The notes beneath the pieces are model-generated. The model ran no database searches, was not told the DNA's origin, and saw only the letters and a program-made list of their open reading frames with translations. This document shows, piece by piece, positions 1 to 7,752 of a DNA stretch of 64,000 bases. A program made the translations under genes and the position numbers. The stretch comes from Microterricola gilva (GTDB lineage Bacteria > Actinomycetota > Actinomycetes > Actinomycetales > Microbacteriaceae): contig NZ_SHLC01000001.1 in the NCBI RefSeq assembly GCF_004217495.1, positions 2,976,001 through 3,040,000 on the forward strand, given 5' to 3'. How positions within the stretch are numbered: the stretch's first letter is position 1; every line of letters starts with the position of its first letter.

Positions 1-432
1 CTGCTGCCCATGGTCGCCGGACCCGCCGCCGAGGACGGCGTGCTGCGCTACCCGCTGCGCGCCGACTACCCCGTCTCGTGGAGCTCTCACCTGGACGTCG
101 CGGCCACCGTCGTGCGCCTGCTCACCGGCCCCGCCCTCGAGGGCACCGTCGCCGTCGGCCACCACCCTGCGCTCACCGGCGCCGATCTCGCCGCCGGCTT
201 CGCCGCCCACATGGGCCGCGACGTCCGCTTCGAGGCACTCTCCCCCGCCGAGTTCGGCGTGCTCATCACGCCGCTGTTCGGTGCGGATGCCTCGGCGCCG
301 GTCGTCGGCCTCTACGAGGCACTCGGCGCTCAGGATGGCAACACGATCGACGCCGCCAACAGCGCCCAGCAGCTCCTCGAGCTGCAGCCGCGCTCGGTCT
401 CGGCATGGCTCGCCGAGGTCAGCGCCGCGTAG
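1..432 (+). CDS. NmrA-like NAD(P)-binding protein, 5'-truncated
   Basis: Only the C-terminal part (about 143 residues) is in the window. The frame is open from base 1 (Leu-Leu-Pro before the first Met), so the true start lies upstream. The text resembles the C-terminal half of NmrA-family Rossmann-fold oxidoreductases and regulators: a 'SWSSHLDVAATVVRLL' stretch, then 'GHHPALTGADLAAGFAAHMG' and 'FEALSPAEFGVLITPLFG', the substrate-lobe pattern of this family. The NAD(P) motif itself is not in the window. It probably acts as a cytoplasmic redox sensor or NAD(P)H-dependent reductase; the substrate is unknown. It ends just before a hairpin shared with the convergent gene. Confidence 0.75.
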   Translation: MLPMVAGPAAEDGVLRYPLRADYPVSWSSHLDVAATVVRLLTGPALEGTVAVGHHPALTGADLAAGFAAHMGRDVRFEALSPAEFGVLITPLFGADASAPVVGLYEALGAQDGNTIDAANSAQQLLELQPRSVSAWLAEVSAA

Positions 433-438
433 CTCGCG

Positions 439-490
439 CGAAAGCGAGTGCCCCGGGGATCAGCTCCCCGGGGCACTTGCGCTTTCTCGC
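439..490. terminator. Bidirectional hairpin terminator
   Basis: A 13-bp perfect inverted repeat ('agtgccccgggga' at 447-459, complement at 465-477) is extended by an imperfect outer stem rich in A/T ('gcgaaagcg' against 'gctttctcgc'). It lies between two convergent genes and would give a short U-rich tail on either strand. Confidence 0.75.
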
Positions 491-493
491 CAC

Positions 494-727
494 TCAGCGG
501 CGCGTCTTCCGTCCCCGCCGAACCCACAGCACGCTCGCAATCGAACCACCGAAGGCAATCGTGAGGGCAACCCCGGCAATCACGAGATAGCGGATCTCGG
601 ATGCCGGGCTGTACGGGTACGTGTCAGCCCAGTCGAGCCCCAGTCGCACGACGACCGCGCCGAGCAGCCAAGCCGCGAGGATCCCGAGCACGAGCACGAC
701 CCAGCGGCGTGGGGTGCGAGAAGTCAT
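494..727 (-). CDS. Small two-helix membrane protein
   Basis: A 77-residue protein starting at the ATG at 727 (MTSRTPRR). Longer upstream starts are possible but have no extra support. Two hydrophobic helices are visible: residues about 8-27 ('WVVLVLGILAAWLLGAVVV') and about 47-67 ('YLVIAGVALTIAFGGSIASV'), followed by a basic tail 'RRGRKTRR'. Function is not recognised. It converges on the NmrA-like gene across the 439-490 hairpin. Confidence 0.6.
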   Translation of the reverse strand: MTSRTPRRWVVLVLGILAAWLLGAVVVRLGLDWADTYPYSPASEIRYLVIAGVALTIAFGGSIASVLWVRRGRKTRR

Positions 728-1161
728 GCCTCCATTCTGTATCAGCGGCAGCGATGTCGCCGTGCCGGCAGCGCGTGGGAACACGAGCTCGGTGCCTCAC
801 AGGGCGGGTCCACGAGCGAGCCAGCAATCACGAGCGGCGTCTGGAAACGGCGTTCCGCGTCTGCGGTCACAACCGCGCGCATCTGGCGGCCCCGCAGCCG
901 ATCCCTACACCGCCGGGGGGCCACCACAATGCGCACATACGGAGGGGCCGTGCCACAGACCCGATCTGTGACGGCGGGTTCTCCGTGCCTCTATGGAACC
1001 GCGGATGCCGAGCTCGAAGCCGTGGATACGGCACATCTCAGTGCGCCAACTGCCGATCTCAGTGCGAGCACTTGCGCTTCGGTGTGGATCGCTCAGCGGC
1101 TTTGCGTGTCCCAGAACGGCGCGGCACGAGGTCACGTGCTCGCCCGGCAGAGATGGCGGAG
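728..1161. other. Intergenic stretch with no supported gene
   Basis: About 430 bp between a small membrane protein and the 3' end of the LuxR-type regulator. Open frames here lack convincing codon use, start context or recognisable motifs on either strand. Nothing else was identified. Confidence 0.5.
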
Positions 1162-3726
1162 CTAGCGCGCGAAGGACTCGAGGTTCCGAATGAGTTCTCG
1201 TCTGTTTGCGACGTTGGTCTTGCGCATGATGCGATGCATGTGACTCTCGACCGTGCGCACGCTGAGCACGAGTCTGGTTGCGATCTCCGGGTTGGTCAGG
1301 CCCTGCCCGACGTACCGCGCGATCTCGAGTTCACGATCGGTGAGGTTGATCGCCGTGGCCTGGAATCGCGTCGTGTCGATACCGCGGTCTCCGAGTTCCT
1401 TGAGCACCTGGTCGTGCTCCGCTTCAGTGGCCACCGAGCGGTCGTACTCGCCCGACTCCTGGTAAAGCTCGGCTGCCCGCCGCAGTGAGATCAAGGCAAG
1501 ACCCGGCCGACCAGTCTCCAGGAGCGCCGGCACGTTGGCGATGAGGCCGGCTGGGTCGTTCTCAAACCTGGCGGTGAGGAAATCCAGGTGCGGCTTGATG
1601 TACGCGTCGTCGATCAGCGCGGCCCGCTCCCGAGTGGTCGCCAGCCGTTCCGCATCCGGAAGCATCTCCACGTTGGTCATGTACGCAAGCACCGCCGCGA
1701 AGCGCGCCCCGCGCTCCCAGAGCTCCTCCGCAGAATCCCACAAGATCCGTGCCGCCGCTGCGAGGTCACCGTTGAACGCGACGTCTTGAGCAATCGACCA
1801 CGCTCGCGCTTGGCCGGGCAGCGGTCCATCCGCAATGGGCAGCTCCGCGAGGTCTCTGGCATACTTCTCGCCCAACGCCATATTGCCGCGTCGTATCGCC
1901 ACGAGCGATGCGATGTTCAGGAGCGTGAGTTGGCTGCCCTGCAGGTGCGGCGGCGCATCCCCGGCGGCGAACATCGTGTTCAAGATCGATTCGGTGCCGG
2001 CATAGTCACCTTCAATCGTGAGGCAGAGCGCGGCGACCGCCCCGTGTGCGCGCACGGCGTCGACGTCGAGGAACCCGTGGGCCTCGTCGACCCCGCGCAG
2101 CGACCAGGAGACCGCGCCGGCATGGTCACCGAGGCCGAGCAGCACTAGCCCGTAGAGCACGTTGGGCGCGAAGCCAACCGCGTTCTTCTCTTTCTCGCCG
2201 ATCGAGAGGAACACTCGACTCGCGTCACCGAATCGCCCAAGCGTGATGAGCACGAACATCTGCGCTTCCAGCAACCGCACCCGCACTGCCTCGGGGAGAT
2301 CATCGGTGATCTCCAGCCGATCGGCGAAATCGCTCGGAACAGCACGAAGCGAAGTCTCGACGATCACGCTGGCAGCGTCCGCAGCCCGACGATGCACGCC
2401 GAGGTCGCGCGTCGCGGAGGCGAGGCTGCTGAGGGCGGCGTCGAGCGTGCCGTCGACGAACGCCCCCCATTGCGCTCGGAGGATCAGATACTCGACGCGG
2501 CTTGCCTCGTCCCCGAGCGAGGAGTCCGTCGACTCGAAAACCTCGGCGATCAGGCCGCGGGCCTCCGGCGCGTGCATCAGCGCCCGGATGTAGGTGGTTG
2601 CCGTTGACGGGGTCGGTGACTGCTCCCACTCAGCCTTCGTGACGATGCGGCGCGTGCGTGCGCGCTCCTGCAGCAGGCGCACAAAGAGTGCATCGCTCTC
2701 GCCCACGTTCTCGTCATCCGGGGCCGCGCTCGCGAGGAGAACCCCCATCGATTCGGCCGCTCCGAGGCGCTCCAAGATGAGCTCAGTCAGGCGGATCCGC
2801 CGGGCAGCGACGGGCTCGTGACGGAAAAACTCCACCAACAGCGGTGGCACGACGGTGACAAGGTGCCGGTTGCCTGATGGAACGAGCTTGACCATCGCTC
2901 GCTCTTCGAGCAGTTCAAGCGTGTCCCAGCTCACGAGCTTGCGCACGGTCTCGATATCGGCGACGCCGACGAGGGCGATGATCTCGAGCGCGTCGCGGGC
3001 GTCACTGCCGAGATTCTCGAGGTGGGCTTCCACAACACCGCGAAGGCCCGGGCTCCACATGTCGCGCGTCGCGACCCAGACTCCGTCGCTCTCGCGCAAT
3101 CGCCCCTCGCGGACTCCCGCATCGACAAGGCTCAACGCGAGACCGACGATGCCGCCCGATTTCGCGTAGAGCCTGCTGATCGTGCTCTTCTCAATCTGAC
3201 CGGCGAGGTGGCCGCTGATCACCTGTTCGAGTTCCTCGAAGCGAATCGGAACCATCTCGATGACGAACGTCGGCTCGAGCGTTGAGGCGTGCAGGCCGCT
3301 CGGCGTGTGCCGGGCACGCAGTCCTTGCAGGCGAGAGAGAACGATGGGAAGACCCGTGGCGCGACGCACCGCCTCCGCAACGCCCCATGACGACTCATCG
3401 AGGTCGTCCCAGTCGTCGAGGAAGAGCACGGATTTCGCGAATCTGGTTTGCTCTCTGAGCGCCTCCGCGGCTGATTGGATGGCACCACCCGCCCGTGGCT
3501 CATTGGGCGCCCCTACCCCGGCCAGGTGCATCGCGGCAAGCGGATGCTGGCGCAACGAGGCGACACCACGCACCGCGATCACCTGCCACTCATCAAGTTC
3601 AAGGCGGGTCTTCAGGGCCGACAGAAAGGCACTCCGACCGCTTCCGCGGCTTCCGACGATGTCAACGCTGGCGCCGGAGTTCACAAGGCTTACCGCCATG
3701 GTGAGATCTTGGTCTCTGCCGATCAT
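1162..3726 (-). CDS. LuxR-family regulator with N-terminal AAA-type ATPase domain (LAL-like)
   Basis: An 854-residue protein with large-ATP-binding LuxR-regulator architecture: an N-terminal P-loop (residues about 25-32, 'GSRGSGRS'), a Walker B-like 'SVLFLDDWDDLD' near residue 95, a long helical repeat middle, and a C-terminal LuxR helix-turn-helix ('LTDRELEIARYVGQGLTNPE', then 'RTVESHMHRIMRKTNVANRR'). The canonical P-loop lysine is arginine, as in some actinobacterial relatives. I chose the ATG at 3726 because 'aggaagagg' precedes it by about 9 bases and the extension to the ATG at 3783 uses rare AGG/TTG codons and has no ribosome-binding site. It lies downstream of an unknown gene on the same strand and is probably a transcriptional activator. 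Target genes and the activating ligand are not visible. Confidence 0.85.
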   Translation of the reverse strand: MIGRDQDLTMAVSLVNSGASVDIVGSRGSGRSAFLSALKTRLELDEWQVIAVRGVASLRQHPLAAMHLAGVGAPNEPRAGGAIQSAAEALREQTRFAKSVLFLDDWDDLDESSWGVAEAVRRATGLPIVLSRLQGLRARHTPSGLHASTLEPTFVIEMVPIRFEELEQVISGHLAGQIEKSTISRLYAKSGGIVGLALSLVDAGVREGRLRESDGVWVATRDMWSPGLRGVVEAHLENLGSDARDALEIIALVGVADIETVRKLVSWDTLELLEERAMVKLVPSGNRHLVTVVPPLLVEFFRHEPVAARRIRLTELILERLGAAESMGVLLASAAPDDENVGESDALFVRLLQERARTRRIVTKAEWEQSPTPSTATTYIRALMHAPEARGLIAEVFESTDSSLGDEASRVEYLILRAQWGAFVDGTLDAALSSLASATRDLGVHRRAADAASVIVETSLRAVPSDFADRLEITDDLPEAVRVRLLEAQMFVLITLGRFGDASRVFLSIGEKEKNAVGFAPNVLYGLVLLGLGDHAGAVSWSLRGVDEAHGFLDVDAVRAHGAVAALCLTIEGDYAGTESILNTMFAAGDAPPHLQGSQLTLLNIASLVAIRRGNMALGEKYARDLAELPIADGPLPGQARAWSIAQDVAFNGDLAAAARILWDSAEELWERGARFAAVLAYMTNVEMLPDAERLATTRERAALIDDAYIKPHLDFLTARFENDPAGLIANVPALLETGRPGLALISLRRAAELYQESGEYDRSVATEAEHDQVLKELGDRGIDTTRFQATAINLTDRELEIARYVGQGLTNPEIATRLVLSVRTVESHMHRIMRKTNVANRRELIRNLESFAR

Positions 3727-3805
3727 CGCGCGCGCCCTCTTCCTCAACGGAATGCTCCTAGCCAGAGTGTAATGGTTGGGCATCGTCGGGTCGGGAGACC
3801 CCGGC

Positions 3806-4441
3806 TCACGCGCGCGCGAGGGCGCCGGCGTAATCGTCCAGCGCAATCCAGGCGTCACCCTGCCCCATTGCCCGTTCCCCCGAGGCACTCACAGCCTGAG
3901 CGACGAACGAAGCGATGAGGACGGCATCGTCGAGGAAGTCGCCTGCCGTCGCGGTGTATCGAGCGCGATACTCGATCGATTCGCCCGGTCCCAGTTGGCC
4001 AGTCACCGCGGGCACAGCTTCGGGCGCCCCATCCAGCTCGAGTGCGGACATCGCCGAATTGCCGAGAGCCGAACACGCCAGGCTCACTCCGATCAGCGGA
4101 ACCGGCAGCTCATTCGTCACGGTGATGTGAAGGGAGACAGCCGTGGCACCGGCGATTTCGTCGAGAGCGTGGCACACGAAGACGTCAAGCCCTGGCGTGG
4201 GAACCCGGACGGTGCGGATGCCGTCGATGCCGGTCATCCGGCGCACCATCACCGCGTTCACGATTGCGGCCTCGAGCCGTCCCGCTTCAGCGTCGTCAAT
4301 CCCCTGGCACCTGGCGAACTCAGTGATCGACGTGCGACGGGCGATCACCTCGGTCAGCGCTCTGACGACCGACACGACGGCCGGGGAGCTCTCAGGCCCG
4401 CGCACGCCGGCCCACATAGCTGTGATTGCTGCCAATCGCAC
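3806..4441 (-). CDS. Hypothetical protein, upstream partner of the LuxR-type regulator
   Basis: A 211-residue protein with a GTG start at 4441 (an in-frame ATG follows at 4417). It has no signal peptide or membrane helix. The N-terminal 90 residues look helical; the C-terminal half ('LHITVTNELPVPLIGVSLAC' and 'GPGESIEYRARYTATAGDF') has the alternating pattern of an immunoglobulin-like beta-sandwich, as in DUF11-type domains. That is a fold guess, not a family match. It lies in tandem with the LuxR-type gene with a gap of 22-79 bases depending on that gene's start, so cotranscription is likely. A 57-codon ORF beginning at an ATG near 4552 runs in a different frame and overlaps its 5' end, so the true N-terminus may be longer if a frameshift is involved. 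Function unknown. Confidence 0.55.
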   Translation of the reverse strand: MRLAAITAMWAGVRGPESSPAVVSVVRALTEVIARRTSITEFARCQGIDDAEAGRLEAAIVNAVMVRRMTGIDGIRTVRVPTPGLDVFVCHALDEIAGATAVSLHITVTNELPVPLIGVSLACSALGNSAMSALELDGAPEAVPAVTGQLGPGESIEYRARYTATAGDFLDDAVLIASFVAQAVSASGERAMGQGDAWIALDDYAGALARA

Positions 4442-4840
4442 ACTGGCAACTGACGTGGATCTCTGCCGCAGTGCGGGCCGAACGGAACACCTCGCTGTGG
4501 TGCCGGGATCCCGCGTCAGCTCTGCGATCGGGGTGAGAGACGGTGCTGACTTTCTTGCTCATGCTCCGACCGTATGAAGCGCCGCAGCGCTATTCGGCGG
4601 ACACCTTCGGCATTGCGTGCGCGGCTCGCCACGATTGCGTGCACGCGGGCGAGCATTGCGTGTGGAGCATGACGCTCTTCCGAGGGATCACCGTGATCCC
4701 ACCGCCACGCCAGGCCTGGCCTGGCCACCGAGGAAGACGATGATGTACTTCGGCCGCCAGGAGGCGATGCGCTTGATGGAACACGACACCCCCTGCGCGA
4801 CAATGAACACACACAGCACATTTCAGAGAGACGGAAGCCC
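4442..4840. promoter_or_regulatory. Intergenic region with three helically phased direct repeats
   Basis: About 400 bp between divergent genes. The octamer ATTGCGTG occurs at 4612, 4634 and 4655 on the same strand, spaced 22 and 21 bp, which puts the copies on one face of the helix. This is typical of tandem sites for an activator or repressor. The cognate protein is unknown; the adjacent LuxR-type regulator is one candidate. Apart from the short overlapping ORF at its left end nothing else was seen. Confidence 0.4.
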
Positions 4841-5146
4841 ATGATCACCATCCACCTCCGCTACGAGATCGATGCCGACAAACTCGACGACTTCCGCACT
4901 TACGGCCAGGAGTGGATCCGGCTGGTCACGAAGCTCGGCGGCACCCACCACGGCTACTTCCTCCCCAGCGAGGGCGACAGCGACGAAGCGTTTGCGCTGT
5001 TCAGTTTCGACTCCTTTGCCAGCTACGAGCAGTACCGCATTGCGGCCGCCTCTGACCCGGAGTGCATCGCCGCGTTCGATTTCGCGAAGACGACGCAGTG
5101 CATCCGCCGTTACGAAAGGCGCTTCCTCTCTCCCGTCTTCGAGTAG
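4841..5146 (+). CDS. NIPSNAP-family protein (dimeric alpha-beta barrel)
   Basis: A 101-residue protein with the typical size and layout of NIPSNAP / antibiotic-biosynthesis-monooxygenase-like ferredoxin folds: beta strand 'MITIHLRYEIDADKLDDFRT', helix, 'THHGYFLPSEG', then 'FALFSFDSFASYEQYRIAAA' and a C-terminal 'CIRRYERRFLSPVF', which is characteristic of NIPSNAP members. The start ATG is preceded by 'gagagacggaag'. It is likely a small cytoplasmic dimer; the substrate or role is not known. Probably monocistronic or linked to the membrane protein that follows 38 bp later. Confidence 0.75.
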   Translation: MITIHLRYEIDADKLDDFRTYGQEWIRLVTKLGGTHHGYFLPSEGDSDEAFALFSFDSFASYEQYRIAAASDPECIAAFDFAKTTQCIRRYERRFLSPVFE

Positions 5147-5184
5147 AACCGCGGCCAACGCGGCCGGGCCAATAGGATGGCGCG

Positions 5185-5577
5185 GTGACGACGACCGGCC
5201 CCTCCGTGCGAACGCTCCGGATCGTGCGAGGAGTATGGATCGTCGGATTCATGGTCGGCACGTGCACGCACATCGCGGATCTCGTCGTCGGTGGCACGGG
5301 AGCCTATGAAGGTTTCCCTCTGGGGGTTCGCTTGTTGTGGACAGCGCTGACCGTGCTCGACCCAACCGTCGTCGTCCTCCTGCTGCTGCGGTTGTGCGCC
5401 GGCATTGTTCTCGGGGTGACGGTCATCTTGGCGGATGTCGCCGTCAACTGGACGGTGTTTGCCCTCGTCGGCGGTTTGTCGGTCTTTGGCGTCGTGGCCC
5501 AGAGTCTGTTCGCGATCTTCATCGTCTCGACAATGGGGATCCTCTGGTCCTGGTTCACGCGGTCGTCGAGACCGTAG
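5185..5577 (+). CDS. Small integral membrane protein, unknown function
   Basis: A 130-residue protein (GTG start) with about four hydrophobic segments: near residues 13-35, 45-65, 68-92 and 97-122 ('LFAIFIVSTMGILWSWF'). The pattern resembles small DoxX-like or uncharacterised actinobacterial membrane proteins, but no diagnostic motif is visible. It ends shortly before a perfect hairpin at 5602-5635, which probably terminates it. Confidence 0.65.
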   Translation: MTTTGPSVRTLRIVRGVWIVGFMVGTCTHIADLVVGGTGAYEGFPLGVRLLWTALTVLDPTVVVLLLLRLCAGIVLGVTVILADVAVNWTVFALVGGLSVFGVVAQSLFAIFIVSTMGILWSWFTRSSRP

Positions 5578-5601
5578 CTCATCGACCAGCGCGCTCGAAC
5601 G

Positions 5602-5635
5602 ATGAAGGGCGGATGCCGCGGCATCCGCCCTTCAT
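5602..5635. terminator. Perfect 34-bp palindrome, probable bidirectional terminator
   Basis: A perfect inverted repeat built around 'ggatgccgcggcatcc' with outer arms 'atgaaggg' and 'cccttcat'. It follows the 5185 gene by 24 bp. There is no long T-run on the plus strand, so termination efficiency is uncertain. The stop codon of a gene remnant on the minus strand (5632-5634) lies inside one arm. Confidence 0.6.
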
Positions 5636-5870
5636 GTTCTGGGGTCGAACCTCGTTCCGAGCGCGCTGGGATCAGTTCGCGGTGCGCCATCGGCGCCGCG
5701 GATGACGAGAGCGTTCGTGAGGTGCATGAGCGCGAACTCGGCCCAGCTGATGAACCAGACCCAGCCCTCCTGGAGCCGGCTGCGCAGGCCAACGAGGAGC
5801 AGGCCGCGGTCGGCATCTCCTCGGCGTGGGCTTCTGTGGGCAGGAATGAAGCCTCCGAGGAACCAGACTC
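5632..5870 (-). pseudogene. Remnant of a membrane-protein gene without start codon
   Basis: On the minus strand a frame ending in TGA at 5632-5634 reads '...GLLLVGLRSRLQEGW' then 'VWFISWAEFALMHLTNALV', a convincing hydrophobic, coding-like segment, preceded by 'VWFLGGFIPAHR'. Following it upstream I find no ATG, GTG or TTG before the next gene's stop region. It therefore looks like the 3' remnant of a membrane-protein gene. The left boundary is the stop codon; the right limit is approximate. Confidence 0.4.
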
Positions 5871-5914
5871 GTTGAATTCCCCGGAGGCCTCTGCTCTTGC
5901 CTAGCCGATCGATG

Positions 5915-6211
5915 TCAGTCCTCGAGCCGCACTACCGGTCCTAAGTTGCTCGAGGTTGAAACAGCCGAGAGGACGAGCGCGAGGACGATGCAAAGCAGCG
6001 CCCCCGCGATCGCAATCCCTGCGAAGAGTCGCCTGTCAGCACCCCGAGTAGCGACCGCCAGAACTCCGTTCGTGAGCACCATCGCTGCCCCGAGCGGGAA
6101 GAGGAACAAGCACGCCAGGAGCGTCACTGCCCCCTGCACGACGATCAACACGCGCATTACAACGCGGTATGCGTCGGTGCGAGACCCACGAGCAGAACTG
6201 CTTGTCGTCAT
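5915..6211 (-). CDS. Small membrane protein, unknown function
   Basis: A 98-residue protein with a polar N-terminus and three hydrophobic segments: near residues 19-34 ('VLIVVQGAVTLLACLFLFPL'), 39-55 and 63-85 ('LFAGIAIAGALLCIVLALVL'). The extracellular-like C-terminus is acidic ('VVRLED'). No family is recognised. It lies 10 bp downstream of the secreted protein gene at 6222-6923 on the same strand, so the two are probably cotranscribed, and it could be its accessory or immunity partner; that is inference from position only. Confidence 0.6.
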   Translation of the reverse strand: MTTSSSARGSRTDAYRVVMRVLIVVQGAVTLLACLFLFPLGAAMVLTNGVLAVATRGADRRLFAGIAIAGALLCIVLALVLSAVSTSSNLGPVVRLED

Positions 6212-6221
6212 GTTTTCGAAC

Positions 6222-6923
6222 TCAAAGTGTCGAGCAGACGTTGTCGGAAGTGGCCCCGCCCGAAGACGACCCTGAGAAGCGGTTGCACGGCTGAATCGTC
6301 TGGATGTCCCAGCCGCCGGACCCGAGTACCATCTTTCGCTGAGACCAGATCCTGGCCTTGTTGCTCACAACTCCCGCACCTTTGCCGATCTGCCCGTCGT
6401 CGCGCCATCCAACTGCAGCAATTGACGACCAGGACCGGCTGAAAGTGGCAGATGTCACTGTCGTGCCATTGGCGCACCAAGTGCCCTCGTTGAAAGTGTC
6501 CCAAATCGCGTTGCCCAGGGACCCGGACTGAGTGGCTTCGGAGTAGGTGCCCCAACAACCGCTAACGGCCGCCACCGCAGCGGAAGCATCCTCAGCCGAG
6601 GAATACGTGGACGCTACGGCACCGGAACGACTCGCACGTTCGCTCGCCGCGTCGAGAGGAGTGAGGACGACCGTCACCTCAGTCGAGACCGGCAGGAAGT
6701 ACGCCTCGAACGCTGTCCTCTCGCCAGCAGAGAGCTCCGCGAACGCCAACTGCGGGTCCGGCGCAGCGTCGAGGGTTTCGTAGACCTCAAGCGCGATGGA
6801 TTCGACGCTTGGCTCCGTCGGTGCAGGCGCGGCCTGCGCCGGAGCGACCGCGGTCAAAGCCGGCACAAGGACCATAGTCAGGGCGGATGCCATGAGTAGC
6901 GATCGGTTCGTCTTCAACTTCAT
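6222..6923 (-). CDS. Secreted protein with four cysteines, unknown family
   Basis: A 233-residue protein starting at the ATG at 6923 (MKLKTNRS), preceded by 'aaggaatc'. It has a Sec signal peptide: basic n-region, hydrophobic 'LLMASALTMVLVPALTAVA', and a signal peptidase site after 'APAQA'. The mature part is about 205 residues with a helical acidic N-terminal half and a Ser/Gly/Trp-rich C-terminal half. It has exactly four cysteines ('SGCWGTY', 'GTWCANG', 'IQPCNRF', 'DNVCSTL'), compatible with two disulfides. No catalytic motif is seen. It is transcribed divergently from the ECF sigma factor at 7220, and two other secreted four-cysteine proteins follow that sigma gene, which suggests common regulation. 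Confidence 0.7.
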   Translation of the reverse strand: MKLKTNRSLLMASALTMVLVPALTAVAPAQAAPAPTEPSVESIALEVYETLDAAPDPQLAFAELSAGERTAFEAYFLPVSTEVTVVLTPLDAASERASRSGAVASTYSSAEDASAAVAAVSGCWGTYSEATQSGSLGNAIWDTFNEGTWCANGTTVTSATFSRSWSSIAAVGWRDDGQIGKGAGVVSNKARIWSQRKMVLGSGGWDIQTIQPCNRFSGSSSGGATSDNVCSTL

Positions 6924-7219
6924 GAGTTCAGATTCCTTCTCGTTCACTCGATGTTCGCCTTCCATGAACTGCAGCGCTGCAGCGTTTGAGGGCGACTCAC
7001 TCGACTCGTGTCCGCCATTTGGCGGCTCACACTAGTTGTTTCCCGTGGCGCCGCAGGTGTTACGTCCGCCGCGAGAGTCGGCGCCGGCGTCCTGCAAAGA
7101 AAGGCCAGGAGAATCCCGCCGCCCCGTGGGCCTTGAACCGCCAATCGACAGCAACCGCATTCGAACGAAACATGGCACTTGAGATTCATGAAACACAATG
7201 GGGCTGATCGGAAATAGAT

Positions 7220-7720
7220 ATGACAGGGAGCCGTTGGGGGGTTGAGTTGGCCGTTGAGACGTTTTCGTCGTTTTACAAGCAGTACTATCGACTCATCTTG
7301 ACGGTCGCTCAGCAACGGCTCCCTAGCTTCTCTGATGCCGAAGACCTGACTGCAGAGGTCTTCCGTATCGCGTGGAAATACCACAGCGACGGTAACGAAC
7401 TCAATCTTCCTTGGCTCTATCAAGTGCTGCGGAACGTTGTCGGCAACGAGTACCGCCGCACAACTCGCGCTGATCAGTTCTCCCAGAGATTCGGCGATCA
7501 GATGCTGAATTCCTTCGCGGAGAGCCCGGATAGCGCATTAGAGATGAGGCGCCTGCTACAGCTTCTCCCACTCCAGGAGCGAGAGCTCATCTACATGGCG
7601 TATTGGGAGGACCTTACGGGCCAGGAGATCGCGGCAATACTCGGGTGCTCGCCTGTGACTGTTCGGGTCCGGCTCATGCGAGCGCGCAAAAAAGCTCAAG
7701 TTGCTGATCGAGCAGGCTGA
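7220..7720 (+). CDS. ECF-family RNA polymerase sigma factor (possible C-terminal frameshift)
   Basis: A 166-residue protein. Region 2 is at residues about 15-55 ('FSSFYKQYYRLILTVAQQRL', 'FSDAEDLTAEVFRIAWKY') and region 4 at about 118-158 ('QERELIYMAYWEDLTGQEIA', 'SPVTVRVRLMRARKK'). The C-terminus encoded in this frame, 'AQVADRAG', is atypical. If one A is dropped from the A6 run at about 7687-7693 the frame instead reads 'RKKLKLLIEQADLSELTAEE' and stops overlapping the start of the next gene, the layout expected for coupled sigma/anti-sigma pairs. The sequence therefore contains a recent 1-bp change, a slippage site or a sequencing error. The core sigma domains are intact either way. It probably drives the secretion genes around it. 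Confidence 0.85.
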   Translation: MTGSRWGVELAVETFSSFYKQYYRLILTVAQQRLPSFSDAEDLTAEVFRIAWKYHSDGNELNLPWLYQVLRNVVGNEYRRTTRADQFSQRFGDQMLNSFAESPDSALEMRRLLQLLPLQERELIYMAYWEDLTGQEIAAILGCSPVTVRVRLMRARKKAQVADRAG

Positions 7721-7752
7721 TCTGTCCGAGTTGACGGCGGAGGAGGCAGCAC

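Noticed and set aside
742-936. Minus-strand frame starting 'MRIVVAP', similar to a glycerate kinase start
   Set aside because: Similarity ends after seven residues and the rest does not resemble the enzyme.
3784-3888. Extension of the LuxR-type regulator to 908 residues
   Set aside because: Would overlap the upstream gene and has rare codons and no ribosome-binding site.
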